From positions 124,001 to 188,000 of the forward strand of contig NZ_FOAF01000002.1 of the NCBI RefSeq assembly GCF_900109575.1: 64,000 bases of DNA, in the 5' to 3' direction. Below are positions 53,496 to 62,264 of the stretch, one piece after another (positions within the stretch are counted from its first letter, which is position 1; each line of letters starts with the position of its first letter). Origin of the DNA: Olivibacter domesticus. Its GTDB lineage: Bacteria; Bacteroidota; Bacteroidia; Sphingobacteriales; Sphingobacteriaceae. A model generated the notes under the pieces. It saw only the letters and a list, made by a program, of their open reading frames with translations, had not been told where the DNA came from and searched no databases. The position numbers were made by a program, and so were the translations under genes.

Positions 53496-54308
53496 TTATT
53501 CCGCTACAAAAAAACGGTGCATAAATAATAGCTGATATTGTATGCTATTCGCCCAGTAATCCCAATTGTGAACACCAGCCCGTGTTATATAATCATGCGG
53601 AATATTTCGATCTAATAACTTGTGATGCAATTGTTCATTGACGTTATAAAAAAAATCTCCCGTACCACAATCGATTATAATAGATAGTCTATTGGGTATT
53701 AGTAGATAAAGCATATTTGTAACGGTATATTTTTCCCACAAATCTGCATGTTCGGCTTGCATACCTAATCGCTTGGCTAAATCCCAATTGGAAGGAAATG
53801 GACGAATATCAACACCTCCCGACATACTACCAGCTGCTCCAAATAGGTCTTGATGTCTAAATGACAAATACAAGGCGCCATGCCCCCCCATGCTTAGGCC
53901 TGTTATTGCTCTCCCTTCCCTCGATTTTACGGTTTTATACTTTTGGTCAATAAACGGAATCAATTCATCCACTATATATGTCTCGTATTTGAAGTTATCA
54001 TCAATTGGACTGTCAAAATACCAACTGCTAAATCCGCCATCAGGACATACAATTATAAATTGATATTGATCTGCTAATCGCTTAATGGCAGGAACTTTTT
54101 TAATCCAATCAGCATAGTTCCCGCTGTAACCGTGCAACAGATACACAACCGGCATCTCCTTTTTTTCATCATCATTAGTGGGCCTAATAACCACCGCTTT
54201 TATAGCTTTGTTCATCGACTTGCTAGTGGTAAGCACAGTATCTACTTCAGCTCCCTGTACGAGGACTGTAGTCAAATAAAAACCTATAAAAAATATAATT
54301 TTATGCAT
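53496..54308 (-). CDS. Secreted alpha/beta-hydrolase esterase
   Basis: A 270-residue esterase of the D/XynC-A type. A signal peptide (about 1-20) precedes VVYLLHGYSGN near 54-63; the nucleophile is Ser139 in GLSMGG, and a GTGDFFY strand and H near GVHNWDYW likely supply Asp and His. Related proteins cleave acyl or feruloyl esters or act as S-formylglutathione hydrolases; secretion favours the former. The ATG at 54308 is chosen because it gives a clean signal peptide and follows the HDAC-like stop by 11 bp; an earlier start at 54359 would overlap that gene. Confidence 0.85.
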   Translation of the reverse strand: MHKIIFFIGFYLTTVLVQGAEVDTVLTTSKSMNKAIKAVVIRPTNDDEKKEMPVVYLLHGYSGNYADWIKKVPAIKRLADQYQFIIVCPDGGFSSWYFDSPIDDNFKYETYIVDELIPFIDQKYKTVKSREGRAITGLSMGGHGALYLSFRHQDLFGAAGSMSGGVDIRPFPSNWDLAKRLGMQAEHADLWEKYTVTNMLYLLIPNRLSIIIDCGTGDFFYNVNEQLHHKLLDRNIPHDYITRAGVHNWDYWANSIQYQLLFMHRFFVAE

Positions 54309-54319
54309 AATATATATGA

Positions 54320-55222
54320 TTAAAGTAGTTTGTCTATTGCGGTCTTGAAAGTATTGCAATGAGCATCAACGATATCTCTAATTAAAGAGGAATAACCTCC
54401 CCCCATGCTAACCTGTATGGGAAGCCCAAACTGCTTACAGTATTCAAAAACAACTTCATCCCTTAATTTACAACCCATTTTCGTCAGCGATAACCATCCA
54501 AGTTTATCTGTGGCTAACACATCCACTCCGGCCAGGTAAAAAACAAAATCGGGTTTTATATGATTTATTATCGAAAACATATGCTCTTGCAAGAGCTCTA
54601 AATACTCATCATCTTTCGTGTTATCCGGCAAACCTATATCCAGATCTGACTGCTCTTTCCTGAATGGAAAATTTCGTTGGCTATGCATTGAAAAGGTAAA
54701 GACATTATCTTCGTTTTCAAATATTTCTGCAGTGCCATTTCCTTGATGTACATCTAGATCTATCATCAATATTTTTTTCGCTTTTTTTTGTTGAAGAAGA
54801 TAATGGGCTCCGATAGCCTGGTCATTTAATAAGCAAAAACCCTCTCCCCAATCACTGCCAGCATGGTGCGTACCTCCCGCCACATTAAATGCAACTCCAT
54901 TTCGCAAAGCGAAATCACAAGCTTCCATCGTTCCCTGTACAATGCTAAGCTCTCTTTTTATCAATTGCTCGGTTAATGAAAATCCTGTTCTTCTAATTTC
55001 CTTAGATGACAAGCTCAAGGTTTTCAATTTTAACCAATAAGATGGTTTATGCGCTAAAGTTATATATTGTTCTTCTATTGGTTGTGGTTTAAAAAAATTT
55101 TTTGGCTCAACAATTCCTTCGTATATAAGTTGTTCAGGAATTAACTCATATTTCAACATTGGAAAACGGTGCCCTGTAGGTAAAGGATGGACATATACTG
55201 GATCGAATGCAATCTTTAACAA
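54320..55222 (-). CDS. Histone deacetylase-like amidohydrolase (class II-like)
   Basis: A 300-residue arginase-fold deacetylase. The active-site His pair is H119-H120 in GGTHHAG, the charge-relay and zinc residues are in DLDVHQGN (D155, D157, H159), and AGVDVLATDKLGWLS supplies a further Asp ligand. Bacterial relatives act on acetylpolyamines, acetoin-related protein acetylation or unknown amides. The start codon appears to be TTG (55220-55222), preceded by AAGGAG; translation from it gives MLKIAFDPVY, a normal family start. Confidence 0.88.
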   Translation of the reverse strand: MLKIAFDPVYVHPLPTGHRFPMLKYELIPEQLIYEGIVEPKNFFKPQPIEEQYITLAHKPSYWLKLKTLSLSSKEIRRTGFSLTEQLIKRELSIVQGTMEACDFALRNGVAFNVAGGTHHAGSDWGEGFCLLNDQAIGAHYLLQQKKAKKILMIDLDVHQGNGTAEIFENEDNVFTFSMHSQRNFPFRKEQSDLDIGLPDNTKDDEYLELLQEHMFSIINHIKPDFVFYLAGVDVLATDKLGWLSLTKMGCKLRDEVVFEYCKQFGLPIQVSMGGGYSSLIRDIVDAHCNTFKTAIDKLL

Positions 55223-55289
55223 TTTTTTACTCCTTAGTCAAAACGCTCTAAATTACTAACTATCGATTGAATTTATTATATTTTATCTG

Positions 55290-56102
55290 TCATTTATTCT
55301 TCAAGTACGGTTTTTCCTTTATGTCGGCGTAATTTAATACCGTTTTGATAATGGCTAATAACACTATTATAATACCAAAAGCCCCTAAATAAACAAGTGA
55401 ATAAAAAAATTCGTTGCCTACCTCAAAACGTTTCATGATAACGCCGTAAATTGCCCAAATAATCACTAGGCCAAAGAAAATATTATGTTTAAAATAAACT
55501 ACTACCGATCCCACAACGATTGCAGTAGAAAGTAACGCGTAACTTAGGTAAAGATCCATATCACCAGCCAACCAACCTAAACTTACTAGCCATGCTGCAA
55601 AATTAGCCAGGGTAGCAATGGTAATCCAACCGAAATAAATACTTAATGACAACTGCGTAATGAAAAGCGAAATTTTACCTTTTTTCGGGTTTAACATCTG
55701 CAAACGTCTGTCTATCACATAAAGTGTAAAGAGTTGAATTAGCAATAATGCAAACGAGATACCCGACATATCATTTAGCCAAGTGTATACCCATAAACTA
55801 ATCGCAAGCTGATTAACAGCAAAAACAACACCTAATAAGGGTATTTCTTTATTGGTAATGTAATTTTCGTTTTTCCTGAAGGCCTGAATCAGATGAAAAA
55901 CAACCATGATGAACAAACTTAGATAAACGATAGACCATATCGAAAAGGTAAAGCTTGCTGGTGTAATGCCGGATTCATATTTCGCTGAAATTTCGGCCAT
56001 AGTATAATTGCCAATCGCCCCTGTTTGGCCCAACATTGATATTACGAAAGCAAAAATATAAGTGCTAGCATTTAATATTGCCAATTGTTTAATATACTGC
56101 AT
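55290..56102 (-). CDS. TspO/MBR-like tryptophan-rich membrane protein
   Basis: A 270-residue protein with about seven hydrophobic segments. The TPASFTFSIWSIVYLSLF motif near 47-64 and the YFGWITIATLANFAAWLVSLGW stretch fit the larger TspO-related family found in Bacteroidota. TspO proteins bind porphyrins and sterols, but function here is unknown. It is transcribed alone, between the HDAC-like gene and the Met-sulfoxide reductase gene. Confidence 0.7.
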   Translation of the reverse strand: MQYIKQLAILNASTYIFAFVISMLGQTGAIGNYTMAEISAKYESGITPASFTFSIWSIVYLSLFIMVVFHLIQAFRKNENYITNKEIPLLGVVFAVNQLAISLWVYTWLNDMSGISFALLLIQLFTLYVIDRRLQMLNPKKGKISLFITQLSLSIYFGWITIATLANFAAWLVSLGWLAGDMDLYLSYALLSTAIVVGSVVVYFKHNIFFGLVIIWAIYGVIMKRFEVGNEFFYSLVYLGAFGIIIVLLAIIKTVLNYADIKEKPYLKNK

Positions 56103-56152
56103 AATATTCTTTTATGCTTAAACAAATTGGCGCGGGTAAAGTTCAAATTGAT

Positions 56153-56623
56153 TTAGTTGAGATAAGCGAGAAGCTGAGTAAGGTATTCTTTGTCGACACT
56201 ATCAAAACTATTTAAGGTATCACTATCGATGTCTAGTACACCTACTATAGTTCCATTACGATAAAAGGGTAAGACAATTTCTGACTTTGCATCTAGGCTG
56301 CAAGCTATATGACCAGGAAATTTTTCTACGTCTGGTACAATCAGGACTTTACTTTCTGCCCAAGCACTACCGCAAACACCTTTTCCTTTTTTTATTCTTG
56401 TGCAAGCTATAGGGCCTTGAAAAGGCCCAAGTATAAGCTCCTCATTTTTTACAACATAAAAACCTACCCAAAAGAAATTGAATTGAGCCTTTAAAGCGGC
56501 CGAAATATTAGCCAAATTTGCTATTAAGTCATCTTCTCCCTCTATTAATGCTTTAATTTGAGGTAGTAGCGATTTATATTGACTTTCTTTAGTTCCCGTT
56601 TGTATCGTTAAATTTTCGGCCAT
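56153..56623 (-). CDS. Free methionine-R-sulfoxide reductase (GAF domain)
   Basis: A 156-residue GAF-domain enzyme that reduces free L-methionine-R-sulfoxide. It has the three conserved cysteines C74, C84 and C108, with the spacing of E. coli fRMsr, and the motif GPFQGPIACTRIKKGKGVCG. It protects the free methionine pool from oxidation. It stands between the TspO-like and DUF4230 genes on the minus strand, with 50-57 bp gaps. Confidence 0.93.
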   Translation of the reverse strand: MAENLTIQTGTKESQYKSLLPQIKALIEGEDDLIANLANISAALKAQFNFFWVGFYVVKNEELILGPFQGPIACTRIKKGKGVCGSAWAESKVLIVPDVEKFPGHIACSLDAKSEIVLPFYRNGTIVGVLDIDSDTLNSFDSVDKEYLTQLLAYLN

Positions 56624-56679
56624 ATTTTTAACACTTAATTTACGAAGACAAAATAAAGAACTTTTCAGAATAGATATTG

Positions 56680-57264
56680 CTATCTAAAAGCAATATTTAC
56701 CCTCACTCCGGTGATATTTTCCAACATGGGTTTAAATATCACGCTGGCATTTTCTTTTGTTTTGCCCAAAACATCCATCTCCTGGGCATTTTTCAATAAT
56801 CTCTGCTCCGCAAATTTATAGATCCCTTCTACAAGATCTTGCGTGTCGCCAGGTAACCATGCGCCAGATATATCATAAACCTTGGATTTTTTATGATCTA
56901 AACGAACATAACATATCTCTGGCTGAGGCAGATAAATGGTTACCGAATCTATTCCGTGTTTAACTATATCCTTTTCTGAAACTTGTCTTAAATCAATACA
57001 CCCGGCAACTTCACCTACCGCTATAAATAAAACACGCTGATCGGGAAAAAAATATCGTAGTTCTTTTCTCTCTATAACATCCTTCATTGAATATTTCACC
57101 AACTCAAGCTTTCCAATATCGGTAATCCGCTCTATCATGAGGTCTTCTTTTACCTCAACCTTAGAAGCCCCTAGATCGAATTTATAATATATCAACCAAC
57201 CAGCAACTAATAGAGTTGCGATAAATACTAATGTACCGATTACGTAAATAAATCTCTTAAACAT
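56680..57264 (-). CDS. DUF4230 membrane-anchored protein
   Basis: A 194-residue protein with one N-terminal membrane helix (about 5-27) and a DUF4230 domain after it, including LELVKYSMKDVIERKE and AVGEVAGCIDLRQV, and a C-terminal stretch LENITGVRVNIAFR. The bulk is predicted outside the cytoplasm. Function of the family is unknown. It is the first gene in its run on the minus strand; a 210-bp gap separates it from the divergent GMC small subunit. Confidence 0.85.
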   Translation of the reverse strand: MFKRFIYVIGTLVFIATLLVAGWLIYYKFDLGASKVEVKEDLMIERITDIGKLELVKYSMKDVIERKELRYFFPDQRVLFIAVGEVAGCIDLRQVSEKDIVKHGIDSVTIYLPQPEICYVRLDHKKSKVYDISGAWLPGDTQDLVEGIYKFAEQRLLKNAQEMDVLGKTKENASVIFKPMLENITGVRVNIAFR

Positions 57265-57474
57265 TTAGCGTTTTCTGTTTGAACAATAGTTTACAAAAAA
57301 AGTTTAATCTCTGCTACGAGCTTTTTAAAAAATTTATGGAATTTTATGTTAGACACAAAAAATAAAGAGTTTCGGACTAATTTCTTTCTTAAAATATTTA
57401 TCATTAATATTGAATCTTATAATAGTATTTTTTAAAGAATTTTAAAAGGCTAAACTAAACATTATAACAATCAG

Positions 57475-58020
57475 ATGAAAAGGCGATCAGCGATCAAAAA
57501 TCTTTTGATAATAGCGGGGGGCATTGCTATTTTACCTTCATGTTCACAAGAATCCGGAAAAGCATCTATTCAGTTAAACAATTTAGATATTAATCAAAAT
57601 CAAGAAGACTTATTAGCTGAAATTACGGAAACTATTATTCCTAAAACCGATTCACCAGGTGCAAAAGCATTAAATTTACATTTATTTGTGTTAAAGATGG
57701 TAGACGACTGCCACGACAAAGACGATCAAAAAAGTTTTATTAATGGATTAAGCGAGCTAGATAAGTTATCAAAAAAGCAGTTTTCCAAATCATTTAATGA
57801 GGCTTCACAAGCGCAACGAACACAGCTGTTACAGCTTTTAGAATCAGACAAAGAAACGAATGACGATATGTACCGTTTCTATGCAATCACCAAGAGAAGA
57901 ACTATTCAAGGTTTTTTAAATTCAAAATATGTTATGAAGGATTTAAAACGATATGAATTGATTCCGGGTAGATATGACGGTTATGCATCAGCCAATGAAA
58001 TAACTAAAAGTGCAAGCTAA
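57475..58020 (+). CDS. Gluconate 2-dehydrogenase subunit 3-like lipoprotein
   Basis: A 181-residue exported protein. The N-terminus MKRRSAIKNLLIIAGGIAILPSC combines a twin Arg and a lipobox-like LPSC (Cys23), so it may be exported by Tat and lipidated by Lgt. The rest (about 40-175) matches the small subunit of membrane GMC dehydrogenases: AEITETIIPKTDSPGA near 49-64. It probably chaperones or secretes the flavoprotein encoded 16 bp downstream and helps it reach the membrane. Confidence 0.88.
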   Translation: MKRRSAIKNLLIIAGGIAILPSCSQESGKASIQLNNLDINQNQEDLLAEITETIIPKTDSPGAKALNLHLFVLKMVDDCHDKDDQKSFINGLSELDKLSKKQFSKSFNEASQAQRTQLLQLLESDKETNDDMYRFYAITKRRTIQGFLNSKYVMKDLKRYELIPGRYDGYASANEITKSAS

Positions 58021-58036
58021 AAACGAATTAGTATAA

Positions 58037-59752
58037 ATGTCAAACTTAAATATTGATAGCATTAAAGAACGTACTTTCGATGCAATCGTAATTGGATCAG
58101 GAATAAGTGGCGGCTGGGCAGCTAAAGAACTTACCGAAAAGGGGTTAAAAACACTTGTATTAGAACGAGGGAGAGACGTTAAACATGTGGTAGACTATCC
58201 CACTACCAATATGTATCCTTACGAATTTGAACACCGTGGAGAAGTTCCTTTAGCGACACAGGAAGCAGCTCCAATTGTTAATAGGTGCTACGCTTTTCGG
58301 GAAGACGCTATGCATTTTTTTGTAAAAGATAATGAGCATCCCTATATACAGAAAAAGCCATTTGACTGGATAAGAGGATATCAAGTGGGCGGAAAATCTT
58401 TATTATGGGCCAGGCAAACACAGCGATGGTCTGATTACGATTTTGAAGGGCCAGCACGCGATGGGTTTGCGGTGGACTGGCCAATACGTTATAAAGATAT
58501 TGCTCCTTGGTACAGTTATGTCGAGAAATTTGCAGGCATCTCAGGCAATAAGGATCGGTTAAACGAATTACCTGATGGTGATTTTCTACCTGGCTATCCG
58601 TTAAATGCTGTAGAAGACTATTTTAAGGGCGTTTTGAAAACAAAATACCCGAATAGGCATGTAATAAGCGCACGCTGCGCCCACCTGTCGAAACCTAATC
58701 CCATCCATATAGAACAAGGGCGTGTACAATGCCAAAACCGAGTACTTTGCCAAAGAGGCTGTCCTTTTGGCGGCTATTTCAGCAGCAACTCCTCCACCTT
58801 GCCCTGGGCCGAAAAAACAGGAAACCTGACACTACGCCCCTTTTCTGTAGCTCATTCTATTATTTATGATGAACAAAAAGGGAAAGCTATTGGGGTTAAG
58901 ATTATTGATACAAATACAAAAGAAGAGATTGATTACTTCGCTCGAATAATTTTTGTAAACGCAGCGGCTTTAAATACGAATTTAATTCTATTGAATTCGA
59001 AATCAAATCGCTTTCCAAACGGTTTAGGTAATGATGCGGGCGTATTGGGAAAATATGTAGCCTTTCATAACTATAGCGCTCGTATCAGTGCTGAGTATGA
59101 CGGATTAAAAGAGTTTAAAACAACTGGTCGGAATCCTGCTGGTGGCGGTTATATCCCCCGATTTAGAAATGTTCTAAAACAAGAAACTGATTTTCTTAGA
59201 GGTTATGCAGCCGGATTCTCTGCTCATAGAGGTTTTGACAACGATGTTTCAAAAGTAGGTGAAAGTCTTAAAAATGGCCTTTTAAACCCTGTACTAGGGC
59301 CATGGCGCGTCGGGTCACACATGATGGCCGAAACGCTTCCCAAAGAAGAAAGCTATGTATCTCTAGCAGACAATGAAAAGGATGCTTGGGGCATTCCCTT
59401 ATTAAACATATCGATCGATTATGATGATAATGATGCAAAGATGAAAGCTGATTATATAGAGCAGTTAACGGAAATGTTTACGGTGGCAGGTTTTAAGAAT
59501 ATTCAAGCGAATACAGCAGGGCAAGCTCCCGGATTAGACATACATGAAATGGGTGGCGCTCGAATGGGAAATGACCCTAAAACATCGATACTTAACAAGT
59601 GGAACCAGCTGCACCACTGCAGTAACGTATTTGTTACCGATGGTGCATGCATGACATCTACTTCTACTCAAAATCCCTCCCTTACTTACATGGCTTTTGC
59701 AGCAAGATCGGTAGATTACGCAATTAATGAAATGAAAAAGAACAATCTATAG
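58037..59752 (+). CDS. GMC-family FAD-dependent oxidoreductase
   Basis: The 571-residue large subunit of a dehydrogenase. GSGISGGW near 17-24 binds the FAD ADP moiety, the GGKSLLW block sits in the early part, and the C-terminal half has the IHEMGGARMG motif with the catalytic His and NPSLTYMAFAARS. Relatives oxidise gluconate, sorbitol or other polyols/sugars in the periplasm and pass electrons to a cytochrome; the substrate here is not resolvable. It follows the small subunit by 16 bp and no cytochrome gene is adjacent. Confidence 0.92.
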   Translation: MSNLNIDSIKERTFDAIVIGSGISGGWAAKELTEKGLKTLVLERGRDVKHVVDYPTTNMYPYEFEHRGEVPLATQEAAPIVNRCYAFREDAMHFFVKDNEHPYIQKKPFDWIRGYQVGGKSLLWARQTQRWSDYDFEGPARDGFAVDWPIRYKDIAPWYSYVEKFAGISGNKDRLNELPDGDFLPGYPLNAVEDYFKGVLKTKYPNRHVISARCAHLSKPNPIHIEQGRVQCQNRVLCQRGCPFGGYFSSNSSTLPWAEKTGNLTLRPFSVAHSIIYDEQKGKAIGVKIIDTNTKEEIDYFARIIFVNAAALNTNLILLNSKSNRFPNGLGNDAGVLGKYVAFHNYSARISAEYDGLKEFKTTGRNPAGGGYIPRFRNVLKQETDFLRGYAAGFSAHRGFDNDVSKVGESLKNGLLNPVLGPWRVGSHMMAETLPKEESYVSLADNEKDAWGIPLLNISIDYDDNDAKMKADYIEQLTEMFTVAGFKNIQANTAGQAPGLDIHEMGGARMGNDPKTSILNKWNQLHHCSNVFVTDGACMTSTSTQNPSLTYMAFAARSVDYAINEMKKNNL

Positions 59753-59765
59753 TTCTTTTTGTTCC

Positions 59766-59809
59766 TTACCGAGGATCATTAATTGGCTAACAATTTCTAT
59801 CCTCGGTAA
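59766..59809 (+). terminator. Hairpin after the GMC dehydrogenase pair
   Basis: TTACCGAGGAT (59766-59776) pairs perfectly with 59799-59809; an inner AATTG/CAATT stem stacks inside. It lies 14 bp after the stop and has no U run. Confidence 0.55.
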
Positions 59810-59903
59810 TCGATAACTACCCATAAAGGGTTTCTATTAAACCTTCCTTCTAAGTTTCTGTCTTAACTATAAGAAAGCAAATTGTAAAATTAAACTTTGC
59901 GCT

Positions 59904-61148
59904 ATGAAAACGTTAAACAACATACATATTTTACTTTTCTCTTTCATATTCCTTTTTTTCTTTGGAATGTCAGAGAAAGTAAATGCACAGCCTGGAATAA
60001 CAGTGTCATTCCAGCAATTCTATGATGAATTATCCCCATACGGAGAATGGGTAGACGACCCCGAGTATGGCTATATATGGGTTCCAAATGTCGCATCTGA
60101 TTTTCAACCTTATGCTACGAATGGACGCTGGGTAATGACCGACTATGGTAATACCTGGGTTTCTAATTATGACTGGGGTTGGGCACCTTTTCACTATGGT
60201 AGGTGGAATCATCATAGAAGGTTTGGATGGACATGGGTACCTGGTTACGAGTGGGGACCCGCATGGGTAAATTGGAGAAGTGGTGGCGGCTATTACGGAT
60301 GGGCTCCTTTAGGTCCGGGAATGAGTTTTGGTGTAAGCATCAATATTCCTTCTAGTTACTGGGTGTTCGTGCCGCAACGTTATATACTAAGTCCGAGAAT
60401 TCACAGCTATTACGCTCCAAGGAGAAATGTAGTTAACGTCTATAACAGAACAACCATCATCAATAATACGTATGTACATAACAACCGTACCTACATTACA
60501 GGTCCGCGCAGAAACGAGATACAACGTGTTACTCGTTCGTCAATTCCTGTACATCGTATAACAAACGCGAGCAGGCCTGGTTCTGGAAGAGTAACGGGCA
60601 GATCTGTAGAAATATACAGACCGAACGTAACTAGAAGTAATGAGGCAAGGCCCGGCAGAGTTGCATCTACAAATAATATAAGATCAAATAGGCCAAGTAA
60701 CGGTAGAACAGATAATCGCACTAATACGCAGACATCCCGTCCATCCAGTAGAAATGGATCAATTAGCAGCAGACGGATTGAACGCGAAAGTACACCAAAC
60801 AATGCTGGCGAAAGAAGAGGTAGAGAACAGCGTAGTGTTGAACCTAAAATCAATGAGACAAGAACAAGGGAAAGCAATAACATCAATAGATCTACTCCAA
60901 ATAATTCTGGCAGAACACAAAGAGATAATAGTACAGGCAGATCGTCATCCGTAAGGTCAAACAGAAATACTCCTGAAAGAGTTCAGGGTAATCGCTCGTC
61001 GAATGGATCTCGACCTAATGTACAACCGAGAGTTCAAAGGAGTGAACAGTCGAGACCAAGTTCTCCAAGACAACCTTCGAGGACGAATGAAAGACAAAAT
61101 AGAGGAAATGAACGATCCGAAAGGGCCTCAAGAAGTACTAGAGGATAA
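59904..61148 (+). CDS. Secreted DUF6600-like protein with Arg/Ser/Asn-rich tail
   Basis: A 414-residue exported protein. After a signal peptide (about 1-29) comes an aromatic-repeat region (about 40-165) with many W/Y-x-W-x-P and G-R/W units, such as GYIWVPN, GWAPFHYGRW, GWTWVPGYEWGP and YYGWAPLGPG, the hallmark of DUF6600-type proteins. From about residue 170 the sequence is low-complexity and rich in Arg, Ser, Asn and Thr without hydrophobic stretches, so probably disordered and strongly basic. Function unknown; envelope location likely. Confidence 0.8.
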   Translation: MKTLNNIHILLFSFIFLFFFGMSEKVNAQPGITVSFQQFYDELSPYGEWVDDPEYGYIWVPNVASDFQPYATNGRWVMTDYGNTWVSNYDWGWAPFHYGRWNHHRRFGWTWVPGYEWGPAWVNWRSGGGYYGWAPLGPGMSFGVSINIPSSYWVFVPQRYILSPRIHSYYAPRRNVVNVYNRTTIINNTYVHNNRTYITGPRRNEIQRVTRSSIPVHRITNASRPGSGRVTGRSVEIYRPNVTRSNEARPGRVASTNNIRSNRPSNGRTDNRTNTQTSRPSSRNGSISSRRIERESTPNNAGERRGREQRSVEPKINETRTRESNNINRSTPNNSGRTQRDNSTGRSSSVRSNRNTPERVQGNRSSNGSRPNVQPRVQRSEQSRPSSPRQPSRTNERQNRGNERSERASRSTRG

Positions 61149-61159
61149 AGCTATAAGAT

Positions 61160-61191
61160 AGATAGGCTGTAGATTTTACTACAGCCTATCT
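61160..61191. terminator. 13-bp hairpin shared by convergent genes
   Basis: 61160-61172 pairs perfectly with 61179-61191 (GATAGGCTGTAG core) around a 6-base loop, in the 53-bp gap between the DUF6600-like and DUF4833 genes. No long U run on either strand. Confidence 0.75.
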
Positions 61192-61201
61192 TAAATGTTT
61201 A

Positions 61202-61792
61202 TTAAGGTTTAAATCTCTCGAGAACACGTTTACCCGTTTTTACTTCTACCCCCTTAAGTTCTATATATTTAACATCCGGATTCCAAAAAGTACCGCCATC
61301 CCCTATTCTGATAAAGATCCGCTCCAATACAGATTCCCTTTTGTTAATGTCAGCATATACGCGATATACTCCTTTCTCATCTTTTCGTAAATGTAATGGC
61401 AATTTATTATAAGCTACAGACCGTACATCATAACTACCATCTGCCAACTTTTTCGAATTGATACCATAAGCAAATTTACGCTGAATAAAATTAAGGTCCT
61501 TACGGATTCCCCCTTCTGGATAACGAATCCAAAATGCATGAATAGGTGTTGAAATGTTCAATTTTCCATTCTTATCAATATTCAACGTGTAACAAATGGT
61601 ATTGGTGTTAGGATCTCGCTGAATGTAAAACAGTAAATTATCAACATTTTTTGGTGTGGGAAAGGAGTCTATATAAGCAATTTTATGGATCTTATTTACT
61701 AATATAGGCGTAGCCCCGGACTTAAAAGCTAATGATCCACACCCCAATATCATGCAGAGAGCTATTAACGATCGAATTGTATTTATTTTCAT
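61202..61792 (-). CDS. DUF4833 secreted protein
   Basis: A 196-residue protein with a signal peptide (about 1-27) and a DUF4833 domain: LLFYIQRDPNTNTICYTLN near 53-71 followed by IHAFWIRYPEGG. Function unknown. It lies 55 bp downstream of gtrA-like and ends the lipid-related run of minus-strand genes. Confidence 0.82.
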   Translation of the reverse strand: MKINTIRSLIALCMILGCGSLAFKSGATPILVNKIHKIAYIDSFPTPKNVDNLLFYIQRDPNTNTICYTLNIDKNGKLNISTPIHAFWIRYPEGGIRKDLNFIQRKFAYGINSKKLADGSYDVRSVAYNKLPLHLRKDEKGVYRVYADINKRESVLERIFIRIGDGGTFWNPDVKYIELKGVEVKTGKRVLERFKP

Positions 61793-61847
61793 ATAAAATT
61801 ATGATTCTAATCAGTAGACCATCCATTAAATGAGGAGACTATGTTCC

Positions 61848-62264
61848 TCATTTTAATGGACTCTTTCTAAAAATCCAATATTTCTGCAAGGTGTAATTGA
61901 AACCAAGAGATACAAAAACGTCTATTAGCACCCTACTTATTCTATAATCAATGCGGCTGATTTCAGTTACAAGATAAGTTCCAGAAGATTTTAACAAAAT
62001 GCTCCCACCAACCATCCAAGTAAATTTCACCAATTGTAAGGTTATATTATTTTTATCTTGGCCGCCATTTGCTTCGAAGGTCCAATTACGGTTTATAGTG
62101 AAATTCACGAACGCCCCTAATACTCCTCCGATAACAATCGAAATCGTATAATGTATCTGCAACAATTCAGTGCAAGCAACCATTATTATAAAATCAGCTA
62201 CACCGCCTAAAAATGCAGACAACTGCGCTTTTATAAATATGTATACACTATTTTTCTTCAACAT
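61848..62264 (-). CDS. GtrA-family membrane protein
   Basis: A 138-residue protein with four hydrophobic helices; QLSAFLGGVADFIIMV and the GAFVNFTINRNWTF motif identify the GtrA family. Members flip or present polyprenyl-phosphate sugars for glycosylation of cell-surface molecules. The ATG at 62264 is preferred over one at 62276 because it gives a shorter, family-like N-terminus; both overlap the end of the CDP-alcohol transferase gene (62248), so the two are translationally linked. Confidence 0.85.
   Translation of the reverse strand: MLKKNSVYIFIKAQLSAFLGGVADFIIMVACTELLQIHYTISIVIGGVLGAFVNFTINRNWTFEANGGQDKNNITLQLVKFTWMVGGSILLKSSGTYLVTEISRIDYRISRVLIDVFVSLGFNYTLQKYWIFRKSPLK

Noticed and set aside
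60491-60886. 131-codon minus-strand ORF rich in Leu/Ser/Val
   Set aside because: Complement of the low-complexity Arg/Ser codons of the DUF6600-like gene.
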